Assembly: GCF_000002235.5 (NCBI RefSeq)
Contig: NW_022145596.1
Location: forward strand, 3,716,352-3,780,351
Source of the DNA: Strongylocentrotus purpuratus
Taxonomy: Eukaryota > Echinodermata > Echinoidea > Camarodonta > Strongylocentrotidae
DNA: 64,000 nt
Reading direction: 5' to 3'
Positions 25,601 to 36,600 of this stretch are shown here, in pieces. Below the pieces are notes generated by a model, which was not told the origin of the DNA, ran no database searches, and was given only the letters and a program-made list of their open reading frames with translations. Within the stretch, counting starts at the first letter, position 1; every line of letters starts with the position of its first letter. A program made the position numbers and the translations under genes.

Positions 25601-27478
25601 AACGAAGACCAGCCACTTGAAGGTATCTTCCACTGCGCCACAGTCTACAATGATGCAATCCTTCGTCATATGACTACTGAAGCTTGGAATGACGTCATGA
25701 TTCCAAAGGCGTACGGCTCACTGATTCTTCACCAATTGACAACCAAACTTGGTTTCCCAATCAAGTACTTCGTGATGATGTCTTCGATTGTAGAGATGAT
25801 TGGCAATGAAGGGCAAGGAAGTTACTGCGCTGCCAATAGTTTCCTGTCCGCATTGTGCAGCATGAGAAGGAAGATTGGCCTACCAGCCACTCTGCTCTGC
25901 CCTGGGGTAATCAACACTCATGGGCATGCCGCGCGTGAAGGATTCGTGAAACGATGGGAGAACGTCGGACTTGGAAGTCTACCTCCATCAGAGATCCTGA
26001 AAGGCCTGGGCTGCATCCTAGCCACCGACTATCCAGAGCTTGGCCTTACAGGTGCTGTTGACAGGCGTGAATATGCCAGAGCTTTTAGCGTCATGCTGTC
26101 ACATCATTTCAGTGAGCCTGGTGGTACATTTTCCATCCTCAAGTCACTTTTCCCTAACCGGGATACATTCCTGGCGGCTGACACTGACATCAGAATGCGG
26201 ATTAGGTTGCTCACGCCAACAGAGGCTAAGGGAGTGATCTTTGCAACACTGTCAACTCATTTGGTCGAACGTTTAGGGCTAAGTGGAGATGTGTCTCAAG
26301 ACGCGACACCAATGTCCTTGGGATTGGACTCCCACATGTCCACGGAGTTGAGTAGCATCATCCATGAGAACTTTGGTGTTACTTTGACAGCTATGGAACT
26401 CCTCAATGACAGCTTGACCCTCGGGAGCCTAACAGACACCATCTACGAACGCGTTCTTTCCTGCGACGATGAGGGAGAGGAGGCATCAACACAGATCACT
26501 CCGACACTGAATATTCGAAGTGAAATGTGGTATCGCATTGAAGACAACCTTGATACGCCGGCAGCACAGTTGATCTGTTTCCCATCTGTTGGTGGTGGCC
26601 CCACCATGTTCCTGCCGTGGAAGAGTCATCTGGCTGAGTACGACATTCAGATGATAACGACGCAACTCCCTGGTTGGGAACGCCGTGAGCATGAAAAACC
26701 ACTTCATAATATCAACGACATCGTTAGTAAGCTGGCCGAGGCACTTATGCCTAGACTGCTACAGGGACGCTTTGCTTTCTTCGGACACAGTCTCGGTGGT
26801 CTCATCGCATTCGAGTTGGCTCACTATCTATGGAAGAACTTCAATGTATACCCTGCGCATATCTTCATCAGCGCCTGGTATGCACCAACCTTGCCTTACC
26901 CACATCCTGAAGAGCTAGAGGTGACAGGAGATGTCTACAGGAAGATGCAGCGCATCCTGACCAGCCACCTGGATTCAACCAGGACACCACTTCCTGATGC
27001 CATGCCAATCAAGTTCAGCTTCCTTGATCAGTCTGTTATGAACAACGTCCGCCTCATGACCCGTCTCATTCCAAGCATTGAAGCAGCCATCATTACCTGT
27101 AAGAAGTATCGCTTCAGACACAAAGACAAGCTTCCTTGTCAAATGACCGTCTTTGGAGGCAAGAGCGATCCATTCGTCAACCCCTCACTCCTAGATGACT
27201 GGAGCAAGCAGATCTCACCAGAATCTCGATTCAGGAAGGTCCTTTACCCTGGCAAGCATATGTACATCCTCTCTGCTTCCAAGCATCTCTTGAAGGAGAT
27301 TATGATTGCTATGCGAGTGATGCAGACTAACCAACAACCACCATCCACCCCGCCACCTATACCTGTGGCGGATGTCAGGCCTTTGTCTGCTTCTCCTACC
27401 GTCGCATCGGCTCCACCAGATCCCAGCGAGGCTGAGCATAAGCCGGTGCCTAAGCCTCGCAAAACAAGCTTCTCCTAA
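16633..27478 (+). CDS. pks: Animal FAS-like type I polyketide synthase (KS-AT-DH-psiER-KR-ACP-TE)
   Basis: Iterative type I megasynthase, probably cytosolic, building a polyketide from malonyl-CoA. Coding exons: 16602 (or 16631)-17056, 17650-19136, 21139-21232, 21663-27478; all junctions are GT-AG and in phase. From ATG 16777 the protein is 2558 aa; in-frame ATG 16633 adds 48 residues. Numbering from 16777: KS with Cys185, His320, His361; AT with GHSVGE Ser652 and NAFHS His757, the malonyl-type motif; DH with HxxxGxxxxP His980 and Asp1159 (DSVFQ); an enoyl-reductase-like region about 1540-1800 whose nucleotide loop is degenerate (near 1651-1663); KR with TGGSKGFG and Ser-Tyr2008-Asn; ACP with LGLDS Ser2177; TE with GHSLGG Ser2330, Asp2456, His2486. 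The C-terminal tail is proline-rich and ends in PVPKPR. Sea-urchin relatives make pigment precursors (pks1) or act in skeleton formation (pks2). I cannot say which paralogue this is. Coding DNA is clearly GC-richer than its introns. Confidence 0.93.
17225..17490 (+). mobile_element. LINE 3' fragment (CR1/L2-like) in polyketide synthase intron
   Basis: On the plus strand the segment reads FSVAAPKLWKNLPLDIR, then a stretch ending in RRTYFQ. This is the usual extreme C-terminus of CR1/L2 reverse transcriptases (AAPxLWNxLPxxIR...LKxxLF). It is followed by GATGCGCTGTATAATTG and an AT-rich tail. It is strongly 5'-truncated, sits in the intron after the first coding exon, and has decayed. Confidence 0.65.
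20258..20335 (+). mobile_element. Decayed TACAGTC-type MITE fragment
   Basis: TACAGTCGAACTTGCCTTAG followed by a GACCTCTCGATCAAAAGACT-like block resembles the left end of the complete element at 48817-48992 (TACAGTCTAACCTGCTTTAG...). The other end is not visible, so this is a relic. It sits in the intron before the 94-bp exon of the polyketide synthase gene. Confidence 0.45.
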
Positions 27479-27736
27479 ATGTGAGTTCATGCGAAATGTT
27501 GAAGTAATCAAAGAAATATAAGGACACTCGTATGAAGGAGAGAATAAGTGAGTCAAATAGTATTATTCATCAATGATTTGCGTGTTAAAACATGCACTAT
27601 TTCTTGTGATATTAATGTAATTGTATTTGAGATGATGTTGTTGATGCTGACATAATGAGTATTCTAGTGATTTTGACATGTATGTGGTTATAGTCCGCGT
27701 TTTTAACGAATGGTGTATCTTGTTGTCTTTGTGATC

Positions 27737-27935
27737 CTCTCTATTTCTCTTTCTTTCTCTCTCTCTCTATTTCTCTTTCTTTCTCTCTCTCTCTCTATTT
27801 CTCTTTCTTTCTCTCTCTCTTTCTCTCTCTCTTTTTCTTCTCTCTCTCTCTCTCTCTCTCCCTCATTCTCTATATCTCTCTTTCTTTCACTCTCCTCCTC
27901 ATGCTCTCTCTCTCTCTCCTATAGCCTCTCTATAT
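27737..27935. repeat. (CT)n microsatellite
   Basis: Imperfect TCTCTCTTTCT-type pyrimidine repeat just after the polyketide synthase stop codon. The Ser/Leu-rich frame across it is an artefact. Confidence 0.95.
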
Positions 27936-29275
27936 CTTAATCACTTCTATTACTTTCTTATTTTAATATGTTAAGTATTTCGCTTGTAATGTAATGAACT
28001 TTCGATCGCTCAATCTTAATTGATGAGGCTCGTAAAACGGCCGGGCAATGTGCAATACAATGTAAATAGATTTGAACAAATTGATGTAATATGAATGACA
28101 ATGAATATTTTCATATATATATGTATCAGATGAAACGATATTGACGTTTATTGTATTCATGAGATTCTCACTGTGTCTTTCAATTGTAAATATATAAGTA
28201 GCTAACATGTCGTGTATATTGTCATATAGAAATGCTTCAATGAGATAACATTAAGAAACTGTAAAATACGATTCAATTTATAAAGTATTACGATATCAAA
28301 TAAATGTTATAATATGCACTCTTTGGAAATGATAAATTAGTTATTCATGTTCACTTTAGTAAAGTATTTATGGTATAATTCCCAATAAGATGTGTATAAT
28401 GTCTATTTTATGTCAATGTAATGATATGAATAACAATATATAACAATTGATTTGACACGTTCTCAAATCTTTTTTTTTGTTCTGCCAAAATTAAGAATGA
28501 CTATAGATAGAAAACTTATATAAATAATTGGAGTTATTGATGATTAAATGCAGTTTACATCTTTAGAATATTTGTTTTCTTACCATTAAACCAAGTGCAA
28601 ATTGTGTTTATAGCAAACTCTGAAGAAATGCAACAGTTTGCTTTTATTCACATGTAAGATATGTATATAGTCTGTTTACTGATTATTTGTGTAGTAAAGG
28701 GTCCCGTGCATTGATTTTATTTTTCTTCAAATTTCGGTTATCCTTTTCGTCATTTGCATTTAGAAATGTGATTTTGTATAAGAAACTTTCTTCACAAAAA
28801 CAAAGCAAATGAATGCGTACTCAGTCATGTAAGAAAGGAAAATATAGTATGATTTCTAATGCGGTTAGGTCGCCTGTGGCTTCACGTCACTCACAATCAG
28901 TTGGTATGGTATTTCGAATTGATATTAGTCAATTAAATCAATTTAAGTTAATATACTGTACCATTGTTTTCAATGTGATAGAATTAGATACACATTTGAA
29001 AATTATATCACATTATTTCCACATTGAGATAAAGTTTGTGTGTGTAAGATAAGATATGATATGAATATATAAGAAGTTGAATACAGAAAATGCAATTACA
29101 TTTGAGATCCGTTTACTTTATTATTGATGATGTTCTTCCAATTTAGCATACGATAAGGAATCATGTATTGTTGTTCGTATTTAATTGTAATAATTGCTGA
29201 CATTATTTGTGATAAATTGCTTTTTAGAATAAGTTCTGTATAAGGTAATGTATCATGGTCAGTGGATTAAGACCT

Positions 29276-29434
29276 GGGCTCCGACTTTTAAAGAGTCATG
29301 ATTGATCCAAATCGATCGCAAGTCGTCTAATCAATCATAAGTTTGCATTCTCTTATCTCCTATGTACATAGTTGCGATTGATATCAATCGCAAATAAGTT
29401 GTGAATAATATCAACTATTTACAAGACGGGGCCC
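29276..29434. mobile_element. GGGCCCCGTCTTAC-type MITE, copy 1
   Basis: Inverted ends GGGCTCCGACTTTTAAAGAG and (reverse complement of the right end) GGGCCCCGTCTTGTAAATAG. The interior carries several copies of an ATCGCAA/TTGCGAT-type word. Related copies lie at 47084-47222 and 48190-48325. No coding capacity. Confidence 0.8.
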
Positions 29435-30454
29435 TGACGTGCAAATAAATATAACTATATGACAGTTTATGTAGTCTTTATATCGATATACTTGATTGAA
29501 CATTACAAAATACATGTAAATGATTGAATGTTTTTCACTGTTTGTTTTATGATTGTATGGAAATGGATTATTGAATATACGACTGTATGAGATGTTAAAT
29601 TGTTTTAAGACAGTTCTTTATTATTCAGTGTTGTGCAATTTCTCGTTTATTAAGATATCTATGCAAAGGTATATGTGTATGGAAATATTAATTTATTATT
29701 TACATGACCTATGCATTTGATAAGACATGGCTATACACTTATACGTGCCTTGTAATTGCAAAATGTTATATTATCTTGTTTAATAAAAGATATTTTGAAA
29801 CACGGAGTGACACTCTTTTGTATTTTGAACAGTTGATTGTTTACATTAATTAGTTTGTTAGACGTACGATTTAGCTATATCCCTATGATATATCTTGAAT
29901 ATGTAATATCTTGTATGTTCATGAAAATTAATCTCTTCTGTAAGTTCTATTTTGAGTTTGAAGTTTGTTTAAATTGCAATGTATTGATAATATGTTACTT
30001 CAACATGTGTACGATATATTCGCATTTGTAACACATATGTTGAGATGAGATAAGTTAGATGAATATTTCTACATGCTAAATATCATGAAGCAACATTATA
30101 CTACATGTAATTGTCTTCTATTAATTTGATAGAAGTGTATATTTCAACGCCCTTCTTACTGCTGAGGTGAATTTTGTTTTGTAATTCAGGAATTTCTAAC
30201 GTTTGTTTACAAGTAGCTTGTTATTTTATTTATAATTAACATACTGATAACTGTTGAATATATTCTACTCATTACTTTGGTTACCTTAAGCCTCGTTTTA
30301 TTCACAATTTTGTATTTTTGGATCCCTGACGAAACTTTGTACTTGTGTTTTCTTACTTTGTAACATCAAATTTCAGCAATAAAAATGAAACGAATATAAT
30401 ACCAGTACGTACAATTTGTTAAACTCTCGCTAGCATTTACGCCATTGAGCTTGC

Positions 30455-30765
30455 TGAAGATGGTGCTTGTGATGATGAAGAGGGTGCTTGTGATGATGGT
30501 GATGATGATGGTGATGATGATGATGATGATAGTGATAGTGATAATAATGATGGTGATAGTGATGATGATCATCATAATGGTGATAGTGATGATGATGATG
30601 ATGATGATGATGAAAATGGTGATGGTGATGACAATGATGATGGTGGTGATGATGATGATGATGATAATGGTGGTGATGATGATGATGATGATGATAAGGG
30701 TGATGATGATGGTGATAGTGATGATGATGATGATGATGATAATGGTGATGATGATGATAGCAATT
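30455..30765. repeat. (GAT)n microsatellite, left block
   Basis: Imperfect GATGATGGT/GATGATAGT units. The Met/Val- and Ser-rich frames here are repeat artefacts. Confidence 0.96.
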
Positions 30766-30767
30766 GT

Positions 30768-30840
30768 GATATAATAATAATAATATATAGCTTTTATATA
30801 GCGCTTAATACAATGTCTCTAAGCGCTTTACAAATGTACT
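30768..30840 (-). mobile_element. LINE 3' tail, L2/CR1 type, between two GAT arrays
   Basis: Minus strand reads TTTGTAAAGCGCTTAGAGAC, then GCGCTATATAAAAGC and a run of ATT units. This is the typical L2-type LINE 3' end. The GAT arrays begin immediately on both sides, so the microsatellite may have grown from the LINE tail or the LINE may have landed in the array. Confidence 0.75.
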
Positions 30841-30850
30841 ATTACTATTG

Positions 30851-31136
30851 ATGATGATGATGATGGTGATGATGGTGATGATAATGATGATGCTCATGAT
30901 AATAATGATGATGGTGATGATAATGATGATGATGACGAAGATGATAATAATAATAGTGATGATGATAATGATAGTGATGATGATAATGACGATGGTGATA
31001 GTGATGATGATGATGATGATGATAATGATGATGCTCATGTTAATAGTGATGATGGTGATGATAATGATGATGATGATGATGATGATAATAATTAATAATA
31101 GTGATGATGATAATGATGATGAGGATGATAATGGTG

Positions 31137-31168
<32 letters not shown>

Positions 31169-31401
31169 GATGACGATGATAATGGTAGTAATGATGATGA
31201 TAATAATGATGATGATGATAATGATGATGATGGGGGTGGTGGTAATGATGATGAAGATGATGGTGGTAATGATGATGATAGTAATGATGATTATAATGGG
31301 GATGATGATGATGATTATGACGATAGTGATGATGGTAATGGTGATGATGATGATGGTGGTGGTGGTGGTAAAGATAATGATATTAATTATGGTGATGGTG
31401 G

Positions 31402-31432
<31 letters not shown>

Positions 31433-31480
31433 GGTAATGATAATAATGATGATGATGATAATGATGGCATCGTGATGACT
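30851..31480. repeat. (GAT)n/(GGT)n microsatellite, right block
   Basis: About 630 bp of GATGAT with interspersed GGT and AAT units, grading into GGT-rich patches after 31230. Frames of 124-222 codons made of Met, Ile, Val, Asp or Gly are artefacts of the repeat. Confidence 0.96.
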
Positions 31481-31689
31481 GTCATATTGATGATTGTGAT
31501 TTTGATAAGTGAATAACGTTCTACCAATACAGCGAAAATGTCATATGGCAGTTTGCTATAAGGGGCTTTATAAGACATAACACAAGAAGTTCTAAAGTGT
31601 CTGCCTTATACTTTCGAGAAATCACCAAAGTCAAAATAGTTGATTTAAAACGACACATGAAGTCTCCCTCATTGTATAATTTCCCCATC

Positions 31690-32361
31690 TATTGGTTTTC
31701 ATTTCCATTTATATCAAGATATTTATTTCCATCTCTGTCTGTCTCTCTCTCATTCTTCCTTTCTATTTCTTTCTCTCCATCACTGCCCCCCCCCCCCTCT
31801 TTCTCTCACTGGACCATCCTCTTTCCTCACGCTGTCCCTTTCTCTTTATCTATGCCTTCCTATTTCTTCATTCTCTCATTTCATCCACACACTCGCTCTT
31901 TATACATGTCTTCATTCCTATCATATTACTCTCACTTTCTCTATTAATATTTTATCTCTTCATCTCTCTCTTAATATATCTTTCTCTCCCTTTCTCTCGA
32001 TACCCCATATCTCTTTCTTTATACTCCTCCGCCCCCCCCTTCTCTCTCAATCTGTCTTCATTATTATTAAATTCCCCCTCTCTATATATATTTATCTTGT
32101 TCTCTACTTCTTATCTGTTTGGATCATTGCTAACAAACTTGGAAGCAATAATAAAAGTGCAACCAGACAGTGACTAGACTGTACATATAGAACCGTTGTC
32201 GGACATCCTTTGAACATGCATATGCAATTTACTTCTTTACTTTTTCCCTCTCTCTAGCTCTTTCCTCTTTATATTTCCCGCTCCTGCTCTTCTTTTCTCT
32301 TTTCAATCTCTCACTCTTCTTCTCTATTCCTCCCTCTCTCTCTCTCTCTCTCTCTCCCTCT

Positions 32362-32399
<38 letters not shown>

Positions 32400-32410
32400 T
32401 AACTCGAACA
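31690..32410. repeat. Pyrimidine-rich stretch with CT microsatellites
   Basis: Runs of CT at about 31733-31800 and 32240-32400 (nearly pure from 32335 to 32398). No gene is supported. Confidence 0.85.
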
Positions 32411-32419
32411 CTATTTAAA

Positions 32420-33236
32420 CTGAGTATGATACAGTACAAGTCTTCCAAGTGTATTTGTCATAATATCATGTATTTGTTACATATTCAAATATTATTACTG
32501 TTTCTAATATTCCTTTATCTGTGGAACTATATAACTACCTACCTATATTTTGAATTTGCACTTTAATGCACATTTACCACAATGTTATTTACCATCCAGT
32601 TACAATTCTCATGAAAAGGTAATCTACTTCTCTTGTAAATACTCAATCTCTTCATTACTACATGCTCCAATACTTTCTTGTTTTCAAAAGTAATAAACTA
32701 ATCATATCATAAACAGAGAATGTTAACAATTAACATGCCATTTCCCAAATGCTGAACCGAATTATATGTACCAAAAAGTCATCATACTAATTTATTTGTT
32801 AAACAACTTAAAATTTGCAATCAGCAGAGGTCAGAGTACCACTTTAATGTTCTTATGTTTAGAATATCCCTGTGAATACAAAACATATCCCCTTAAATAT
32901 GCACTCTTTAAGTCACACATTTTCAAGAAATCGTACTTATAGATTTCATTTTATACATGTGGTACATTTTTGCTTGTAGTTAGTTTGCCTGCATTACAGT
33001 CTCATTTAAGAAGGAATGACATACATCTTAGGTTAAGCATCTCAACATGTTTCAATGCTTCTTGATCAAAACCAGAAGACATCAAAACAGCTCCCACTTT
33101 AAATAATTATGATAGTACTTGTATATATAGTTTGAATTAACTCTTTGATAATTGCAAGTATCAATCATGGAATGTCATGAAAGTGTGTTCTCTAATTCTG
33201 ACCTAAATCGATAATCAGTACAATTGATAGGTATTC
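32420..33236. other. Intergenic DNA downstream of AIMP1; no gene seen
   Basis: AT-rich, without an exon-like frame. It lies between the CT microsatellite and the first poly(A) signal of AIMP1 on the minus strand. Confidence 0.5.
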
Positions 33237-33242
33237 TTTATT
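33237..33242 (-). terminator. Likely poly(A) signal of AIMP1
   Basis: AATAAA on the minus strand, about 375 nt downstream of the AIMP1 stop codon. It is the first such signal I see after the stop. Confidence 0.5.
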
Positions 33243-33617
33243 TTCGTCACAATGTGTCACAAATAAAATATCAGAAAGACTACCTTATCAATAAAATGGA
33301 ATCATCTAATCTTAATCCTACAGCCAAGCAGACAAGAGTGGAGCCTTCATTTATGTACCATTTACTTACTATAATTGTACCTTAAACACGATCACAAAAA
33401 CTTTTACAAAATCTTATAAAGTACAGTATTTCCAATAGTCTTGTGCACCACTTTTTGAAATCTGTGAACCTTATACTGACTTAAACCATGATTTTAAAAG
33501 GCACTACATCAAGACAATGGAAGTGACCTCAAGATGATTTCTTGAAAATCTTTGTGATCATGTTTTATCAAATAATGACTGACTAAAATTCCAAACAAGG
33601 GGCGTATCTCCCCATCA

Positions 33618-36600
33618 TTATTTGATACCAGAGTTAGCCATGGTAGCAGCGACAATATGACCTTTGCCCTCAACCTTCCACAGTGACCCCTTATAGGTTG
33701 CTTGAAGCTTGTCATCAGTCTTGAGATCAGGCTGGATTCTTTCAAAGATCTTCCTCTTGGGATTCATTTGGACTGGGAAACTCTCACTCACTGCATGGAA
33801 AAGAGAGAGGAAAAAAAAAAGAGTAGCACACTTTTTGCTTTCTCAAAGAATTTCAGTCAATCCATTGTTAACATGAGTAAGCAAGCATCAAACTCAATTA
33901 TTTTTTGTGAAATGGTAATGCTTATTTAGCTCTGAATGCAATTCAACATGCCCCAACTTGTAGTTATAAGAATATAAAATCTCACAACAATAATAATAAT
34001 AAGAAAGTTAATGTGCATTGTATGAAAAGATGACCTATTTCAGAGAATAAGCCCACTTAATTTGTAATCAGGGACAGTCGTGTGACAGGTCCAAGATCTC
34101 AGGTTCAAAACCAAGTCAACCACTAATGTCTCTGGGTATGACATTACTCTTTAAATACAGAGCCATTCGCCCTCCCCTGCCTCAAAAGTTAGACATAAAT
34201 TACTTTAATAGCCCTCACAGCTGTCTATCCCCTGGCAGTGCATACAAGGGCGGGGCAAGGATCTAAACTTTGTGGGGAACTTTGTGGGGGAGGGGGGGGG
34301 GGGGACATGAAGAGGGTTGGGTAGGCATCAACAACCAGATTTAAAATCCAGACAAAAATTACTTTCATAGCCCTCATAATCAAGTCTGTTCCCTGGAACA
34401 GCACCTGGGCGTGGGGCAAGGAGCTTAACGGTAAAGATTAGTTTTGGAAACGCCCCCCTCTCAAAAAATGAAATGGAAGCTCTTATTACCAATCATGTGA
34501 AAGAATATGTTTTGACTAATATGTGATGATACAAATTTTACTGAGAAACCGCCTACTAATTGATATATTTGGTAAATTATTATATCTATTTGGACCTGAT
34601 AGACATCATGCACGTGTCACGTAGTCCCATATAAATCTTTCTGTGTACAGTGCTTGTAACTTTCCCAAGACTGGGCCAAATTTCTTATAATTTTGATGAT
34701 TCCAGAACCTTGCAGTACACACCAATACTTATATGCTAGAGGATCAACCTGTTCTGATCGATTCCACAACGTTTCTTTCACAATGTAATCGTATGACCAT
34801 AACTGGTCTTTATCTTTAACGTCATTTAGAGGGGTGGGGCACTATAAACCAAACATTACTCACTTTCATAGCCCTCACAGCAGACCCTGTCCCCTGGCAC
34901 TGCATCCGAGGGCGGAGAAAGAATCTCAACCTTGTCTGGTGATGAGGCACACATGACCATGGCTTGACTGAGGACACCTCGCATCTTAGCCGGCTTCAGG
35001 TTACAGCACAGGATCACCATGCGGTCTTGCATCTACAGGTCAAAGTTTATAGGTTTACAAAAAGAGCATTAGAATCATCACTAAGAAAAGGAGTAACAAA
35101 CTAGATGTCTTTACCAGACCTGCAGCAAGCATCCAATATCACATGAAACATTAATAACATTATCCTAGTGTGTTGTATACATGTAGATGCATGAATGCAA
35201 CAGACTACTAAGATTTAGTAGTAATATTTAGCAAAGAATGAATATCCGTGACCATAATATTGATGAAATGATATTGTTGATGCAATATATAGTTTCCAAC
35301 TAGGCCTGAAAAATAGTTCTACTTTGTATGTCTGATCTACAGATTCACATGTAACTCTCCATTCCATACCATCCGTTCCATAAGAATGCTTTTTAAATGA
35401 TATTTCATTACAAATCATCAGATTTTATTGGCGACATCTACTGCATTGACTTTTGTGAGGCACATTTCTAATTACAATTTTTTTATCAAGCAGATGACAA
35501 CCCATCCTCCACAAACAAGGCATCACTCACCTCTTCAATAGGAATATGCTTGACCAATCCCGACACCACAGTCCTAGGCTGTGTCTCGCCCAGCTCCACC
35601 TCCTCCACATAGAGTGAGTCTGCATCAGGGTGCTTTTTCACATTGGTGATCTTACCAATACGAAGGTCTAGGTTACGGAAGTCCACCTCAGCAGCAGCTT
35701 GGTCATCCTGTTTACCATCCTTCTTGGCCTCTTTCTTGGGTTTCTCTGTTAAAAGAGTAAATCAATAGTGTAGTTTACTCCAAATAGGTAATTATACTAC
35801 CTTATTGGTATGCAGGACAATTAATGAATACATCAAAGTATCAAATTTAACGACACAATCAATCTAACAAGAAGACTTAAACTTTCTTCTATCTCTTTCC
35901 AATACCATTAGATTGTACTCAAAATAAATTTAAAATCATAAAAAGATACTTATGAAAAATATAACAATCCATACTTTAAATGAAGTTGCTATACCTTTTG
36001 TATCATTTTTGTCCACCACATTTGGGTGTTAAACATCATAATTAAATCTAACAAGAATTCCAATCATCTAATTAGCCCACTCAGCTAATTCAATACAATT
36101 TGATCTTCGGATGACACCCAGCTCCAAATATCTCAGGCGTGGTATTCAACATGTTAACAAGCTACCTTTCTTTTCTTTCTTCTTTTGATTTTCTGGGGCT
36201 CCTTGTTGCTTCTGGTCGGCAGGGGCTTGAGCTGGGGCTTGAGCTTTGGCAGAGGCAGCTGGCTGAGTTGGTGGCTTCACAGCTGAAGCAGCTACAGTAG
36301 ATCCTGCTTTGGGCACAGGAATCTGCTTCACTGCATTGGCAAAGAATAATAAAGTGTACCCTTTTACTACAATCACAATTGAAGAGTAAAATACTGAGGA
36401 ATTATCTCATTTCCAAGGATATTTCAAGGATATTTCCACAACAGTATATGATGTTAGCCATGAGTACTCTGAAAAATATATATATTTCAACTTGAATTCT
36501 GACCCAGGTGTGGCATTTCAAAGAGCTTTATATTCAGTGAAAAAGAGGAATATAAATTGCAACTCTTTTTTTCCATTATATAAGCTTTGATCGCACAGTT

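Larger units (their letters stand above)
27479..30395 (+). other. Candidate long 3' UTR of the polyketide synthase gene
   Basis: About 2.9 kb of AT-rich, frame-free DNA follows the stop codon. Possible poly(A) signals on the plus strand are near 28299, 29442, 29782 and 30379 (AATAAA in AGCAATAAAAATG), the last just before the GAT microsatellite. The segment includes a CT microsatellite (27737-27935) and a MITE (29276-29434). Transcript end is inferred from signals only; the true UTR may stop at the first one. Confidence 0.4.

Noticed and set aside
16633-27478. Cytosolic fatty-acid synthase (FASN)
   Set aside because: Same domain order, but the enoyl-reductase nucleotide loop is degraded and the gene is almost intronless; an animal FAS-like polyketide synthase fits better.
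30445-31516. Methionine-, aspartate- and serine-rich frames of up to 222 codons
   Set aside because: Translation of the GAT microsatellite.
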